64,000 bases of DNA from an uncultured Streptococcus sp. (lineage in GTDB: Bacteria > Bacillota > Bacilli > Lactobacillales > Streptococcaceae), in NCBI GenBank assembly GCA_905373305.1, contig CAJPSM010000001.1:1-64000 (forward strand), in the 5' to 3' direction. Position 1 is the stretch's first letter. The number at the start of each line of letters is the position of its first letter. Below are positions 45,608-55,450 of this stretch, piece after piece. The notes beneath the pieces were generated by a model. That model worked only from the letters and a program-made list of their open reading frames with translations, was not told the DNA's origin and did not search any database. A program made the translations under genes and the position numbers.

Positions 45608-46993
45608 TTACTTATTTCTCTCTTTATGTCGCTCATAAGCCTTGAGCTGACGCTGCAGTTCCTTTCTGATAGCAGGTTCTGGAGCATATTTTTCGTCCCA
45701 GTCATCCGGTTTGAGAATTTTATGTGTAACTGGATCAAAATGGGCTTTTCCATCAGGGAAAACCTTCCCCATGTTTGCCTCATGCACAATATCAAAGATG
45801 CGTTCTGGATCCACTCCCATCAGGGCAAAACTGCCGTAAGTAAAATACAGTGTATCAATTAAGGCATCAACTTGCCCGATTAGATCTTTTTGGGCGGGCG
45901 TTTTTTTCCTCACCTTTTCGGCCGCCTTATCGAGTGCCGCGTGCATGCTTGCAAGCGACTGCTGGAATTCTTCCTCCGAAGAACTTGCCGCACGGACAAA
46001 CTCTACTAATTCTTCAATTTTAAAGTCTGCACGGTGGGTCGCTCCTTCAACATCCCATGCTTGCGGCTCTTCTTGAGTCCGTTCATCCATCATGTGGTGG
46101 AAGGTCTTGACCTTATTAAAATGGTAGTCCCGACTGACAAACACTTTTTCAGAAGCCAAAACTCCAAAATGTTCAAGCGCCTTATGGATACCATCTTGTT
46201 GGTTACTTGCAGTAATGTGCTTGGCAACTTCTTTGACGCTGCTACTGCCATTTCCCATGGCTATAGACATGCCAACACCTGCCAACATTTCCAGGTCATT
46301 GTCTGAATCTCCGAAAGCCATGACTTGGTTGAGATCAAAACCATACTCTTTCCCAACTCGACGAATGCCTTCTAGTTTGGAATTCCCTTGGTTGATGATA
46401 TCCGCAGCGAAGGGATTGCTTCGAGTCAATTTCAAATCTTCAAAATCACTTGCAGCTTTCTCAGATTCTTCAGGAGTCATCAGCATTAACACTTGATAGA
46501 TTGGCTCATTAATCAAACGAAGCAGGTCATCTTCCTTTTGAGGGACTGCCTTGCTAACCATTCGATTAAAGGAACGGCTAACGGTTCTTGTTAAGACAGT
46601 CGGGATAAAACGGCTAACCAGCTGTGAAAAGGATCCGAGACCAAAGGACATAATTTTCGAACCAACAACAGCATGCTCGGTTCCAAGAGCAATTTCTTTA
46701 CGCTCCTTTTTAGCATAGGCAATCAATTGACGCAAGCTTGACTTGGCAATCGGGCTAGCAAATAAGACTTTTTCTTTATTAAAGATATATTGTCCGTTAT
46801 AAGTTATTGCAAAATCCAGGTCTAAATCTTCCATCAATGCCTTGACAAAAAAAGGCCCTCGTCCTGTCGCCACTCCAACAAGCACCCCTTGCTCTTTGAC
46901 AATCTTAATCGCGTCCTTAGTGGATTTCAAAACACTCTTACGATCGTTGACTAGCGTTCCATCGATATCAAAAAAAACAGCTTTGACTTCCAT
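45608..46993 (-). CDS. HAD-IIB phosphatase fused to a MazG-like nucleotide pyrophosphohydrolase domain
   Basis: 461 aa, much longer than ordinary Cof-type phosphatases (about 270). Residues 1-275 form a HAD-IIB hydrolase: FFDIDGTLV with the nucleophile Asp, GVATGR, and AFGDSDNDLEML. Residues about 285-461 look like an all-alpha NTP-PPase/MazG fold: acidic metal-binding helices KIEELVEFVRAASSSEEE and DLIGQVDALIDTLYF. The pairing suggests hydrolysis of a phosphorylated nucleotide-like metabolite, perhaps housecleaning. Substrate unknown. Confidence 0.82.
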   Translation of the reverse strand: MEVKAVFFDIDGTLVNDRKSVLKSTKDAIKIVKEQGVLVGVATGRGPFFVKALMEDLDLDFAITYNGQYIFNKEKVLFASPIAKSSLRQLIAYAKKERKEIALGTEHAVVGSKIMSFGLGSFSQLVSRFIPTVLTRTVSRSFNRMVSKAVPQKEDDLLRLINEPIYQVLMLMTPEESEKAASDFEDLKLTRSNPFAADIINQGNSKLEGIRRVGKEYGFDLNQVMAFGDSDNDLEMLAGVGMSIAMGNGSSSVKEVAKHITASNQQDGIHKALEHFGVLASEKVFVSRDYHFNKVKTFHHMMDERTQEEPQAWDVEGATHRADFKIEELVEFVRAASSSEEEFQQSLASMHAALDKAAEKVRKKTPAQKDLIGQVDALIDTLYFTYGSFALMGVDPERIFDIVHEANMGKVFPDGKAHFDPVTHKILKPDDWDEKYAPEPAIRKELQRQLKAYERHKERNK

Positions 46994-47025
46994 CCTATCC
47001 CATTCTCCCCTTTTGTGTTACAATG

Positions 47026-47031
47026 ATTATA
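47026..47031 (-). promoter_or_regulatory. Extended -10 promoter of the HAD-MazG gene
   Basis: TGGTATAAT on the reverse strand; the divergent asparaginase gene starts 28 bases away on the other side. Confidence 0.5.
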
Positions 47032-47058
47032 CCACATTTCAGAAAGAGTGAGTAAATC

Positions 47059-48021
47059 ATGCCTAAGAAAATCCTTGTTTTACATACAGGTGGGACTATT
47101 TCTATGCAGGCAGACGCTTCAGGCGCTGTTGTGACTAGCCAAGTCAACCCCATGAACCATGTATCCAACCCTCTGGAGGGAATTGAAGTACATGCCCTAG
47201 ACTTTTTTAACCTACCGAGCCCCCATATCAAACCCAAACATATGCTAGCCCTCTACCATAAGATTAAAGAGGAAGCAGACCACTACGATGGAGTTGTCAT
47301 CACACATGGAACAGATACGCTAGAGGAAACTGCCTACTTCCTTGATACCATGGAAATCCCACACATGCCCATCGTTCTAACTGGAGCTATGCGTAGTTCC
47401 AACGAACTCGGTAGCGACGGTGTTTACAACTATCTGAGCGCTTTACGAGTTGCCAGCGATGACAAGTCAGCTGATAAGGGGGTCCTGGTCGTCATGAATG
47501 ATGAAATCCACGCAGCCAAGTACGTTACTAAAACCCATACCACCAACGTCGGTACCTTTCAAACTCCTACTCATGGACCACTCGGCCTCATCATGAAGCA
47601 AGAAATCCTCTACTTCAAAACAGCCGAACCGCGAGTCCGCTTTGATCTTGATTGCATACAAGGTCTAGTGCCTATCATCTCCGCTTATGCAGGTATGACT
47701 GATGAATTGATTGACATGCTTGATTTAGATCACCTAGACGGGCTAGTCATTCAAGCTTTTGGAGCTGGAAATGTCCCAAAAGAAACGGCCCAAAAATTAG
47801 AAACTCTCCTCCAAAAAGGAATTCCAGTCGCCTTGGTTTCACGTTGCTTTAACGGGATTGCCGAGCCCGTCTACGCCTACCAAGGCGGAGGAGTTCAATT
47901 ACAAGAGTCTGGCGTTCTCTTTGTCAAAGAACTCAATGCCCAAAAAGCTCGCCTCAAATTATTGATTGCTATCAATGCCGGGTTAAAAGGAGAAGAACTT
48001 CGTAATTACATGGAAGGTTGA
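47059..48021 (+). CDS. ansA: L-asparaginase (type I, cytosolic)
   Basis: 320 aa. The catalytic Thr pair is visible in LHTGGTISM and THGTDTLEETA, with the Lys-containing GAMRSSNELGSDG loop. There is no signal peptide, so it is cytosolic. It converts asparagine to aspartate and ammonia. Ends at a strong terminator shared with ccpA. Confidence 0.93.
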   Translation: MPKKILVLHTGGTISMQADASGAVVTSQVNPMNHVSNPLEGIEVHALDFFNLPSPHIKPKHMLALYHKIKEEADHYDGVVITHGTDTLEETAYFLDTMEIPHMPIVLTGAMRSSNELGSDGVYNYLSALRVASDDKSADKGVLVVMNDEIHAAKYVTKTHTTNVGTFQTPTHGPLGLIMKQEILYFKTAEPRVRFDLDCIQGLVPIISAYAGMTDELIDMLDLDHLDGLVIQAFGAGNVPKETAQKLETLLQKGIPVALVSRCFNGIAEPVYAYQGGGVQLQESGVLFVKELNAQKARLKLLIAINAGLKGEELRNYMEG

Positions 48022-48068
48022 AATAGAAAAACAGGAAATCTTCTCGATTTCCTGATTTTTTCTATTTG
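48021..48068 (+). terminator. Bidirectional terminator between ansA and ccpA
   Basis: CAGGAAATC, TTCTC, GATTTCCTG, extended by an A-rich/T-rich outer stem, with T runs on both strands. Confidence 0.9.
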
Positions 48069-49072
48069 CGTTTTCGTGTCGAACGACGTTCTGTCAAGCC
48101 ATGAGGCAGGAGAACTTCACGTTCTTCCAACTCTTCCTTGTGCATGATTTTGGTCAACATACGCATACTGATAGCACCAAGGTCATAAAGAGGTTGCGCA
48201 ATTGTCGTTAAGTTTGGACGAGTGAATCGTGCAATTTGAGAATCATCCGTCGTAATAATTTCAAACTCTTCCGGTACAGAGACACCATGATCGGCCAAAC
48301 CATTTAGCACACCTGCTGCCAATTCATCACCTGTCACAACCGCGGCTGTAGCCTGTGAAGAAATCAAACGTTCTGCCAAGGCATAGCCATCATTATAGCT
48401 GTATTTAGATTCAAATACCAAGCCCTCACTATAAGGGATTTCTGCATTTTTCAAAGCTTCCTTGTAACCAATCAATCGAATTTTGCCGTTGATATCATCA
48501 ACAAGCGGTCCACTGATAAAGGCAATCTTTTCATTTTCCTGAAGCAAATGGGTCACTGCGTCAATCGTCGCTTGTTTGTAGTCAATATTAACACTTGGCA
48601 ACTGGTGTTCGATATCCACCGTCCCTGCAAGGACAACTGGTGTCCGAGAACGAGAAAATTCTGAACGAATCTTTTCAGTCAAGTGATAGCCCATAAAAAT
48701 GATCCCGTCAACCTGTTTTGAAAAGAGAGTATTAACTACTGAAACTTCTTTTTCATCGTCTTCATCACTGTTGGCTAGGACGATATTGTACTTATACATC
48801 TCTGCAATATCATCAATCCCCTTGGCTAGGGTTGAAAAATAGCCATTGGTGATATTTGGAATCACGACACCAACTGTAGTGGTTTTCTTGCTGGCCAATC
48901 CACGCGCTACCGCATTTGGACGGTAGTCAAGACGATCAATTACCTCTAGAACTTTCTTACGAGTATTCTCTTTGACGTTCTTATTTCCGTTCACTACACG
49001 GCTAACAGTTGCCATAGAAACACCCGCTTCACGAGCAACATCATAAATCGTTACTGTATCATCTGTGTTCAT
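48062..49072 (-). CDS. ccpA: Catabolite control protein A
   Basis: 336 aa LacI/GalR-family regulator. The N-terminal helix-turn-helix and hinge helix (VTIYDVAREAGVSMATVSRV, then NAVARGLA) are followed by a periplasmic-binding-like core that docks HPr-Ser-P. It controls carbon catabolite repression through cre sites, two of which are seen in this window (its own promoter and manLMN). Confidence 0.96.
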   Translation of the reverse strand: MNTDDTVTIYDVAREAGVSMATVSRVVNGNKNVKENTRKKVLEVIDRLDYRPNAVARGLASKKTTTVGVVIPNITNGYFSTLAKGIDDIAEMYKYNIVLANSDEDDEKEVSVVNTLFSKQVDGIIFMGYHLTEKIRSEFSRSRTPVVLAGTVDIEHQLPSVNIDYKQATIDAVTHLLQENEKIAFISGPLVDDINGKIRLIGYKEALKNAEIPYSEGLVFESKYSYNDGYALAERLISSQATAAVVTGDELAAGVLNGLADHGVSVPEEFEIITTDDSQIARFTRPNLTTIAQPLYDLGAISMRMLTKIMHKEELEEREVLLPHGLTERRSTRKRK

Positions 49073-49090
49073 TCCGTTTCCTTTCTATAT

Positions 49091-49108
49091 TGAAAATTTC
49101 GCTTTCAT
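49091..49108. promoter_or_regulatory. Second cre-like site in the ccpA leader
   Basis: Reverse strand ATGAAAGCGAAATTTTCA keeps the TGAAAGCG half but is weaker in the second half of the cre consensus. Confidence 0.35.
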
Positions 49109-49123
49109 GCATCTGCTTACTCC

Positions 49124-49152
49124 ATTTTATCACTTATTGTAAACACTTTCAA
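49124..49152 (-). promoter_or_regulatory. ccpA promoter with overlapping cre site
   Basis: -35 TTGAAA (49147-49152), 17-base spacer, -10 TAAAAT (49124-49129) on the reverse strand. TTGAAAGTGTTTACA (49138-49152) matches the cre consensus WTGNAARCGNWWWCA with one mismatch and covers the -35, predicting autorepression. Confidence 0.7.
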
Positions 49153-49276
49153 GTATTTTTTAGAGAAACTTTGAAAAAATTTCATTTGATACTCACATTT
49201 TAAAAAAAGGAAGAAACTTTTCTTGATTTTTAAATCAGTTTGCTGTATGATAAGAAAAACAAAGGAGGGAGAGGCT

Positions 49277-49594
49277 ATGGCTTTTACAAATACCCAGAGG
49301 CGTTCGGCCAGTTTTGGCGTTGTGACCAGCTTGCCTGATGATGTCATTGACTCTTTATGGTTTATTATCGATCATTTTTTGAAAAACGTCTTTGAATTAG
49401 AAGAGGAACTCGAATTTCAACTGCTCAATAATGAGGGAACCATCACCTTCCATTTCTCTAGTCAGCATCTGCCGACTAGTATCGACTTTGATTTTAATCA
49501 TCCCTTCGACCCTCTTTACCCTCCTAAGGTCCTTGTTTTAGACATGGACGGGAAAGAAACCATCCTCCTTCCTGAAGAAAATGACCTATTTTAA
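49277..49594 (+). CDS. DUF960 family protein
   Basis: 105 aa soluble protein from the ATG at 49277 (MAFTNTQRRSASFG), preceded by AAAGGAGGGAG. DUF960 proteins are small, Firmicutes-specific and of unknown function. It is monocistronic and ends in a large hairpin terminator. An 18-codon upstream extension without an SD is not favoured. Confidence 0.8.
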   Translation: MAFTNTQRRSASFGVVTSLPDDVIDSLWFIIDHFLKNVFELEEELEFQLLNNEGTITFHFSSQHLPTSIDFDFNHPFDPLYPPKVLVLDMDGKETILLPEENDLF

Positions 49595-49646
49595 AAACTC
49601 TAGCTTCTCGGCGCAAACTGCTGAGTAACTAGAGTTTTCTTTTTCT
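49593..49646 (+). terminator. Bidirectional terminator between the DUF960 and folate-operon genes
   Basis: AAAACTCTAG / CTAGAGTTTT stem with a smaller inner hairpin (CTCGGC / GCTGAG), T runs on both sides. Confidence 0.8.
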
Positions 49647-50928
49647 AATAAATGGAGCGACTAACAACCAGACCATTGGGTTTTGTATACTCTAAATCAA
49701 GATAATCCTGGTAAGTCCCTGGTACGATGAAACCTTGGGGACTCAATATATCAGTCCCAGCTTTTCCCACGATTGAGTCTGCCAGCAAGACACAATTGGT
49801 ACTGAGAACAAAGTAGGTCTTAAACTCAGATGAGCTAAATTTATAGAGGGTCGCATCCGCTTCCTGTTTCAGTTGGTAAGAGTAGGTATGCCTGACCTCA
49901 CCCTCTCTTCTTTTCATCAACTGAGAGCTTGGCTCCCAAGGAATTAACAGGCCTTCTATCTCTGCTAGACGAGCTTGGATGGCTGCTTTCTGTTGGTCCG
50001 TCAAACTCAGACCATAAGCAAATAAGGTCTTCTGACTTTCCCTCTTACAGAGTTCGATGTATTTTTCCCGATTGGCCTTAAATAAAACACCGTCTCCGAC
50101 CATGCCGAATAAACGCTCCGAGTGAGGATCATACGAGCCATAGGAAATAACCTTCCCTTGATAACAAATATCCACATGTCCCATAGCGAGAAAGAATGAG
50201 GTTTCTGAAGTATGGACAAAAATTTCCAAATCAACCACCTGATCATTTTCTCTTTCTGAACGAACTTCTCCTTCTTGGTTTTCATGATTTGACAACCACT
50301 CATTCAGTTTACGCAAGGTGCTGATAGGAATCAGAGCCGTCACAAAGATCGGTAAGGTCATTCGCATTCGCCGCTTCAGCTGGGGATTGCTTTCTATCTT
50401 CTCAAAAAAGAAACCATCCCGAAGACTACTGGCTCCTAGCATGAGCAAGTAAAATCCAAGCAAGAGCAATTCAAAATTCGCCGCATCGTGAAAAGGTGAG
50501 ATGCTATAAAGACCAAATCCTATCATCCATACAGCATCAAAGAGATGATGAAGCCGAGGATGAATGGCATTTTTTCGATAGAGGGACCAGGTCACAAGAC
50601 TGATGGCGCCTGTAAACAGCTGGTAACTCGCAATGATAAAGACTAGGAGATAGAGGGCAAGCTCTTGCAAAATGATAGAGTCAAATACGAGAGCCGCAAC
50701 CATCAGCTTAGCCAAGGTTACAAGGATGTTTTCCCTACGTTTTTTATCCTGAAACCAGCGAGTCAACAAGTGCCAAACCGCTGACAAGGAAAAGTAGCCC
50801 ATCAACAACTGGTACCCCATCCGTGGAACAACTTGTCCAAAACGAATCAAGAGAATCCCTAAAATAATAGCAAGCAGTCCCTCCCCAATACTCTTCCACT
50901 TGCTATAGGTCTCAGAAAGTTTAGGCAT
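49645..50928 (-). CDS. Membrane protein (DUF308-like) with putative papain-like C-terminal domain
   Basis: 427 aa. Residues about 15-205 hold six or seven hydrophobic segments like DUF308/HdeD proteins. The C-terminal domain (about 230-427) has [11 protein letters not shown] (His251) followed by SYGSYDP, a helical stretch, and [12 protein letters not shown] (Cys379). A His before an Asn-Cys, with the intervening YGLSLTDQQ segment, recalls circularly permuted papain-like DUF4105/Lnb proteins; this is inference. It is the last gene of the folate operon (8-base overlap with sulD) but has no evident folate role. Possible roles are a membrane peptidase or lipoprotein-acyl transferase. Confidence 0.7.
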   Translation of the reverse strand: MPKLSETYSKWKSIGEGLLAIILGILLIRFGQVVPRMGYQLLMGYFSLSAVWHLLTRWFQDKKRRENILVTLAKLMVAALVFDSIILQELALYLLVFIIASYQLFTGAISLVTWSLYRKNAIHPRLHHLFDAVWMIGFGLYSISPFHDAANFELLLLGFYLLMLGASSLRDGFFFEKIESNPQLKRRMRMTLPIFVTALIPISTLRKLNEWLSNHENQEGEVRSERENDQVVDLEIFVHTSETSFFLAMGHVDICYQGKVISYGSYDPHSERLFGMVGDGVLFKANREKYIELCKRESQKTLFAYGLSLTDQQKAAIQARLAEIEGLLIPWEPSSQLMKRREGEVRHTYSYQLKQEADATLYKFSSSEFKTYFVLSTNCVLLADSIVGKAGTDILSPQGFIVPGTYQDYLDLEYTKPNGLVVSRSIY

Positions 50929-51742
50929 CGCCTTGCTCCAACTGATTAAGCAAGTAACGAATTGGTTGCTTTAAGATCGGATGGATAAAATGGGGAGCTA
51001 GTTCTTGCAGAGACTCAAGTACAAAGAGGCGTTCTGCTACATAAGGGTGAGGCAAGATGAGGTCGTCTGTATAAATGACCTGGTCCTCCACAAAGAGCAA
51101 GTCCAAATCAATCAAACGAGGCCCCCAATGCACTTCTCGAACCCGTCCCATTTCTGACTCAATACTTAACAAGGTCTCTAACAAGACTGGTGCTGGTAGC
51201 CAGGTTTCTACTTCAATCACCTGATTAGCAAAACTATCCTGCTCCACGCCACCCCAAGGCTCCGTCGTCAAGACACTGGACTCTTTGAGAATATGGATAC
51301 CGTGAGCTCGCAGTTTATCGATAGCTTGTTCCAAGTTCGCCTGCTTATCGCCCATATTACTTCCTAGAGCGATAAAGGCCCGTTGCTTACAGCGATGAAT
51401 GGTCACTGAGCAGGTATCCAGCGGCAAATGAACCGGCGCCCAAGGTTTTTTGAGTTCTAGCTTAATTTCTTGGACAAGAGGATAAGTCTCAAAGGTACGT
51501 TCAACTAGTTTGTAGGCTACCGTTTCAATCAAATCCTCAGTGCTTTCCTGAAACCATGTCGTCCACTGCTGACACAGTTCTCCGTAGTGTACAGAAGCTG
51601 TCAAATCCAAGTCTGTCGCTGCCTTGGTCATATCATAGGATAAGCTTGCGGAAATAACAAACTTCTGCCCCAATTCCTTCTCACTTGGAAAGAGTCCGTG
51701 ATAAGCAAATATTTCCAAATCTTTGATCTTTAGCTGGTCCAT
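50921..51742 (-). CDS. sulD: Bifunctional dihydroneopterin aldolase / HPPK
   Basis: 273 aa fusion: residues 1-118 are FolB-like dihydroneopterin aldolase ([21 protein letters not shown] start), and 120-273 are FolK-like 6-hydroxymethyl-dihydropterin pyrophosphokinase ([24 protein letters not shown]). It makes the pterin pyrophosphate used by the dihydropteroate synthase of the same operon. The fusion is characteristic of pneumococcus SulD. Confidence 0.96.
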   Translation of the reverse strand: MDQLKIKDLEIFAYHGLFPSEKELGQKFVISASLSYDMTKAATDLDLTASVHYGELCQQWTTWFQESTEDLIETVAYKLVERTFETYPLVQEIKLELKKPWAPVHLPLDTCSVTIHRCKQRAFIALGSNMGDKQANLEQAIDKLRAHGIHILKESSVLTTEPWGGVEQDSFANQVIEVETWLPAPVLLETLLSIESEMGRVREVHWGPRLIDLDLLFVEDQVIYTDDLILPHPYVAERLFVLESLQELAPHFIHPILKQPIRYLLNQLEQGDA

Positions 51743-51785
51743 AACTAGTCCTTTCTAGAAAAATCCGCTTCAAGCGGATTCTTTT

Positions 51786-52340
51786 TTACAGTCCCATTAA
51801 ACGATAAGCCTGGTCTCGGAGATCCTTATCTGTTTCAAATAAACCACGAGCTACGGTCGTCAAAGTTGCAGTGCCTGGTTTTCGAACACCACGCATGCTC
51901 ATACACATATGCTCTGCTTCAATGACAACAAAGGCTCCTTTGGCCCCTAGATAGTCCATCAAGGCATCAGCTACTTCAATATTCAAACGTTCTTGAATCT
52001 GTGGTTTTTTAGAGTAGACTTCAACCGTACGGGCTAACTTAGACAAACCTGCCACACGTCCATCTGGAATGTAGGCAATGTGCGCTCTCCCATAAAAGGG
52101 CAAGAAGTGGTGTTCACACATGGTGTGGAAAAAGATATCCTTTTCCACTACCATATTGTCATCAATAATCTCAAAGGATTTTGACAAATGTTCCTCAGCA
52201 GTTTGACCAAGACCTGAAAAAATTTCTTGGTACATGCGGGCTACACGAGCAGGTGTTTCCTGTAATCCCTCACGGTTGACATCTTCACCAACGGCCTCTA
52301 TAATCATTTTTACAGCTGCTTCAATCTTTTGTATATCCAT
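51786..52340 (-). CDS. folE: GTP cyclohydrolase I
   Basis: 184 aa. It opens GTP to dihydroneopterin triphosphate, the first step of folate synthesis. The Zn ligands are in MCEHHFLPF and [13 protein letters not shown]. Overlaps folC by 20 bases in the folP-folC-folE-sulD operon (also called sulABCD). Confidence 0.97.
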   Translation of the reverse strand: MDIQKIEAAVKMIIEAVGEDVNREGLQETPARVARMYQEIFSGLGQTAEEHLSKSFEIIDDNMVVEKDIFFHTMCEHHFLPFYGRAHIAYIPDGRVAGLSKLARTVEVYSKKPQIQERLNIEVADALMDYLGAKGAFVVIEAEHMCMSMRGVRKPGTATLTTVARGLFETDKDLRDQAYRLMGL

Positions 52341-53640
52341 TCTCGTTCTTCCTCTCCATCAGATAGGCTCTCACTTGGCTCAAGAAATACAAGGAACCCG
52401 TGACAATCCTAACTGTTTTTTTCTCTTCATCTTCTATCATTTTCTGATCTAAAAACTCCTGCCAACTTTGGTAGTTGAGATTCCTAGACTTGGCAGTCTC
52501 TTTCAGCACATTCTCATCAGTGGCCCGACTATCGTCAAAATGTGTTAAAGTCAGTTTACTATCCGGCGCCGTCTCTAGCAAATCCAACATGTCGTCCAAA
52601 GCCTTGGTTTTGATACAAGTAAAGAGGATTTCCTTATGATAATCCGCAAAGCGTTCTTGCAAGGTTGCTACCAAAGCCTTGATAGCATGGGGATTATGAG
52701 CCCCATCCAAAATCATCATAGGTTCGCTAGACAGAACCTCCAAACGCCCTGGCCATCTTGTTTCTTCCAAGGCTTTAGCAACCAAGGTATTAGCTGGTAG
52801 GGCTCGGCCATCTTCTTGACAAAAAGTATCAAGTAAAGCTATGGCCATCCCTGCATTCTCAATCTGATGCAAGCCAAGCAGGCCTGTCTGGAAGCAACCC
52901 TTTCTGACAGCACTTGTATAGTCAAAGACCTCACCCGTTACCACACTTTCTTGATGACGAACCTGGTAATCTCTCCCATAGGCAATTCTCGGCGCATCTT
53001 TCCCTTCCGCAATGCGGTCAATAACAGTCAAGGCTTCCGGAACAATGTGACCTGTTACCAAAGGAATGCCTTGCTTGATAATACCAGCTTTCTGCTCTGC
53101 TATAGCTTCCAAGGTGTCACCAAGTAGGGCTACATGGTCTAAGCCAATGGTCGTGATGCCTGTTAAAATCGGCTGACAGACATTGGTACTATCCAGAAGT
53201 CCACCCATGCCGACTTCCATGATGGCCACATCAACTTTTTCAGTGGCAAAATAATCATAGGCTAGGGCTGTGATAATCTCAAACTCGGTCGTTCCTTTTA
53301 AAGCAACGCCCTTGCCCCCCTCAAGCAAAGACTCATAGTCTGCCATTAGGGCTACTAGCCTAGCTTCTGAAATAGATTCCCCGTTGACGCTAATCTGGTC
53401 TGTATAATGAATGAGATAAGGCGAGCTGAACACACCTACTCTCAGACCTAGTTTTACTAGCATGTTTTTCAAAAAGGCAATGGTAGAGCCCTTGCCATTA
53501 GTCCCTCCAATATGGATGACCTTGAGTTTGAGATGGGGATTGCCTCTTAGCGTCAAGAGTTCCACCATTCTCTCCAAACCAAAATGCGGTTGGTCTGTCC
53601 GATAGTGGGCAATCCACTGATTGTTTTGAATTTCGTTCAT
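52321..53640 (-). CDS. folC: Bifunctional dihydrofolate / folylpolyglutamate synthase
   Basis: 439 aa Mur-ligase-like enzyme. The P-loop is [13 protein letters not shown]; the omega-loop [14 protein letters not shown], the [10 protein letters not shown] segment and LDGAHNPHA are present. It adds glutamate to dihydropteroate and folates. It begins 1 base before the folP stop region and is translationally coupled to folE. Confidence 0.95.
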   Translation of the reverse strand: MNEIQNNQWIAHYRTDQPHFGLERMVELLTLRGNPHLKLKVIHIGGTNGKGSTIAFLKNMLVKLGLRVGVFSSPYLIHYTDQISVNGESISEARLVALMADYESLLEGGKGVALKGTTEFEIITALAYDYFATEKVDVAIMEVGMGGLLDSTNVCQPILTGITTIGLDHVALLGDTLEAIAEQKAGIIKQGIPLVTGHIVPEALTVIDRIAEGKDAPRIAYGRDYQVRHQESVVTGEVFDYTSAVRKGCFQTGLLGLHQIENAGMAIALLDTFCQEDGRALPANTLVAKALEETRWPGRLEVLSSEPMMILDGAHNPHAIKALVATLQERFADYHKEILFTCIKTKALDDMLDLLETAPDSKLTLTHFDDSRATDENVLKETAKSRNLNYQSWQEFLDQKMIEDEEKKTVRIVTGSLYFLSQVRAYLMERKNENGYTKD

Positions 53641-53641
53641 C

Positions 53642-54607
<966 letters not shown>

Positions 54608-54639
54608 TCACCACATTATTTCTCTATTTTACCATAAAA

Positions 54640-54671
54640 AGAAAAAGATGGATACGCTAGCATTCATCTTT
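54640..54671 (-). terminator. Terminator-like hairpin after the CPBP protease gene
   Basis: Reverse strand AAAGATG...CATCTTT with an imperfect centre, followed by TTCTTTTT. Confidence 0.6.
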
Positions 54672-54689
54672 TCCAATTAAGGAAATTGT

Positions 54690-55397
54690 TTAGAAAGGCA
54701 AGCCTAAATTTCGACTAATCAAAACCAGTAAAGCCAGCAAACAAAAGGCGATACCATTGACAATCATATGAAGCAAGATTGACATCTCTAAACGTTCTGT
54801 TCTGTAGGCTGTCCAAGTTAAAACTGTCGACATTCCTCCATAGATAAGGAGAGAAGGCAGATTGGTCGGTGTGTGGAGCAAGGCAAAGACGACTGCACCT
54901 ACCAGATATCCCAGCTTCTCCTTCCCGCGGAAGATCTTTTTAGGGATAATTCCACGACACAATATTTCCTCACAAATGGGAGCAATCAGAACCAGTAAGA
55001 AAAAACTGGAAATCAGCGAGCTATTCTGAACCAAATTATTAATAGTTGATTGGTTGCTGGTCGTAGATTCATTCATCAGACGAAGCAAGGCAGATCCGAA
55101 TAAGTTACTTGTTAAAATAACCAAATAACTCAAAACCAAGCGGGCCAGATCTTTTGCCTTGAAAAAAGAAAGATTGAAGTTCGCAATCTCTGTCTTTCGC
55201 GCACTAAAGATAAAAACAGTTAGAATAGCAACCGACAGCAAAGCCACTAAGAGTCCTGACTGGAGGAGCGGGAATTGTTTAGCGGATAAAAGGGCAGATA
55301 AAATTAAGGGAAGTTGGGATAATACCAGTCCTATTAAAAAAATCAACACCCATATTCCTCTATCCAGAATTTCTTGCCAGATACTTTTTTTCTTCAT
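54690..55397 (-). CDS. CPBP family intramembrane metalloprotease
   Basis: 235 aa with about seven membrane helices and the Abi/CPBP motifs: EEILCRG (Glu-Glu and Arg), FALLHTPTN (His) and HMIVNG (His, Asn). Members cleave prenylated proteins or act in bacteriocin self-immunity. SD AAGGAGGTATATC precedes the ATG. It stands alone between the purine permease and the folate operon. Confidence 0.88.
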   Translation of the reverse strand: MKKKSIWQEILDRGIWVLIFLIGLVLSQLPLILSALLSAKQFPLLQSGLLVALLSVAILTVFIFSARKTEIANFNLSFFKAKDLARLVLSYLVILTSNLFGSALLRLMNESTTSNQSTINNLVQNSSLISSFFLLVLIAPICEEILCRGIIPKKIFRGKEKLGYLVGAVVFALLHTPTNLPSLLIYGGMSTVLTWTAYRTERLEMSILLHMIVNGIAFCLLALLVLISRNLGLPF

Positions 55398-55412
55398 GAT
55401 ATACCTCCTTAT

Positions 55413-55446
55413 AATAAAAAGGGGAAGACCCCCTTTCTATATTATA
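55413..55446 (-). terminator. Terminator of the purine permease gene, next to a -10 element
   Basis: Reverse strand AAAGGGG, GTCTT, CCCCTTT then TTATTAT (55413-55436). An extended -10 TGGTATAAT (55441-55446) inside the tail of the permease gene could start the CPBP transcript just before the hairpin. Confidence 0.65.
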
Positions 55447-55450
55447 CCAT

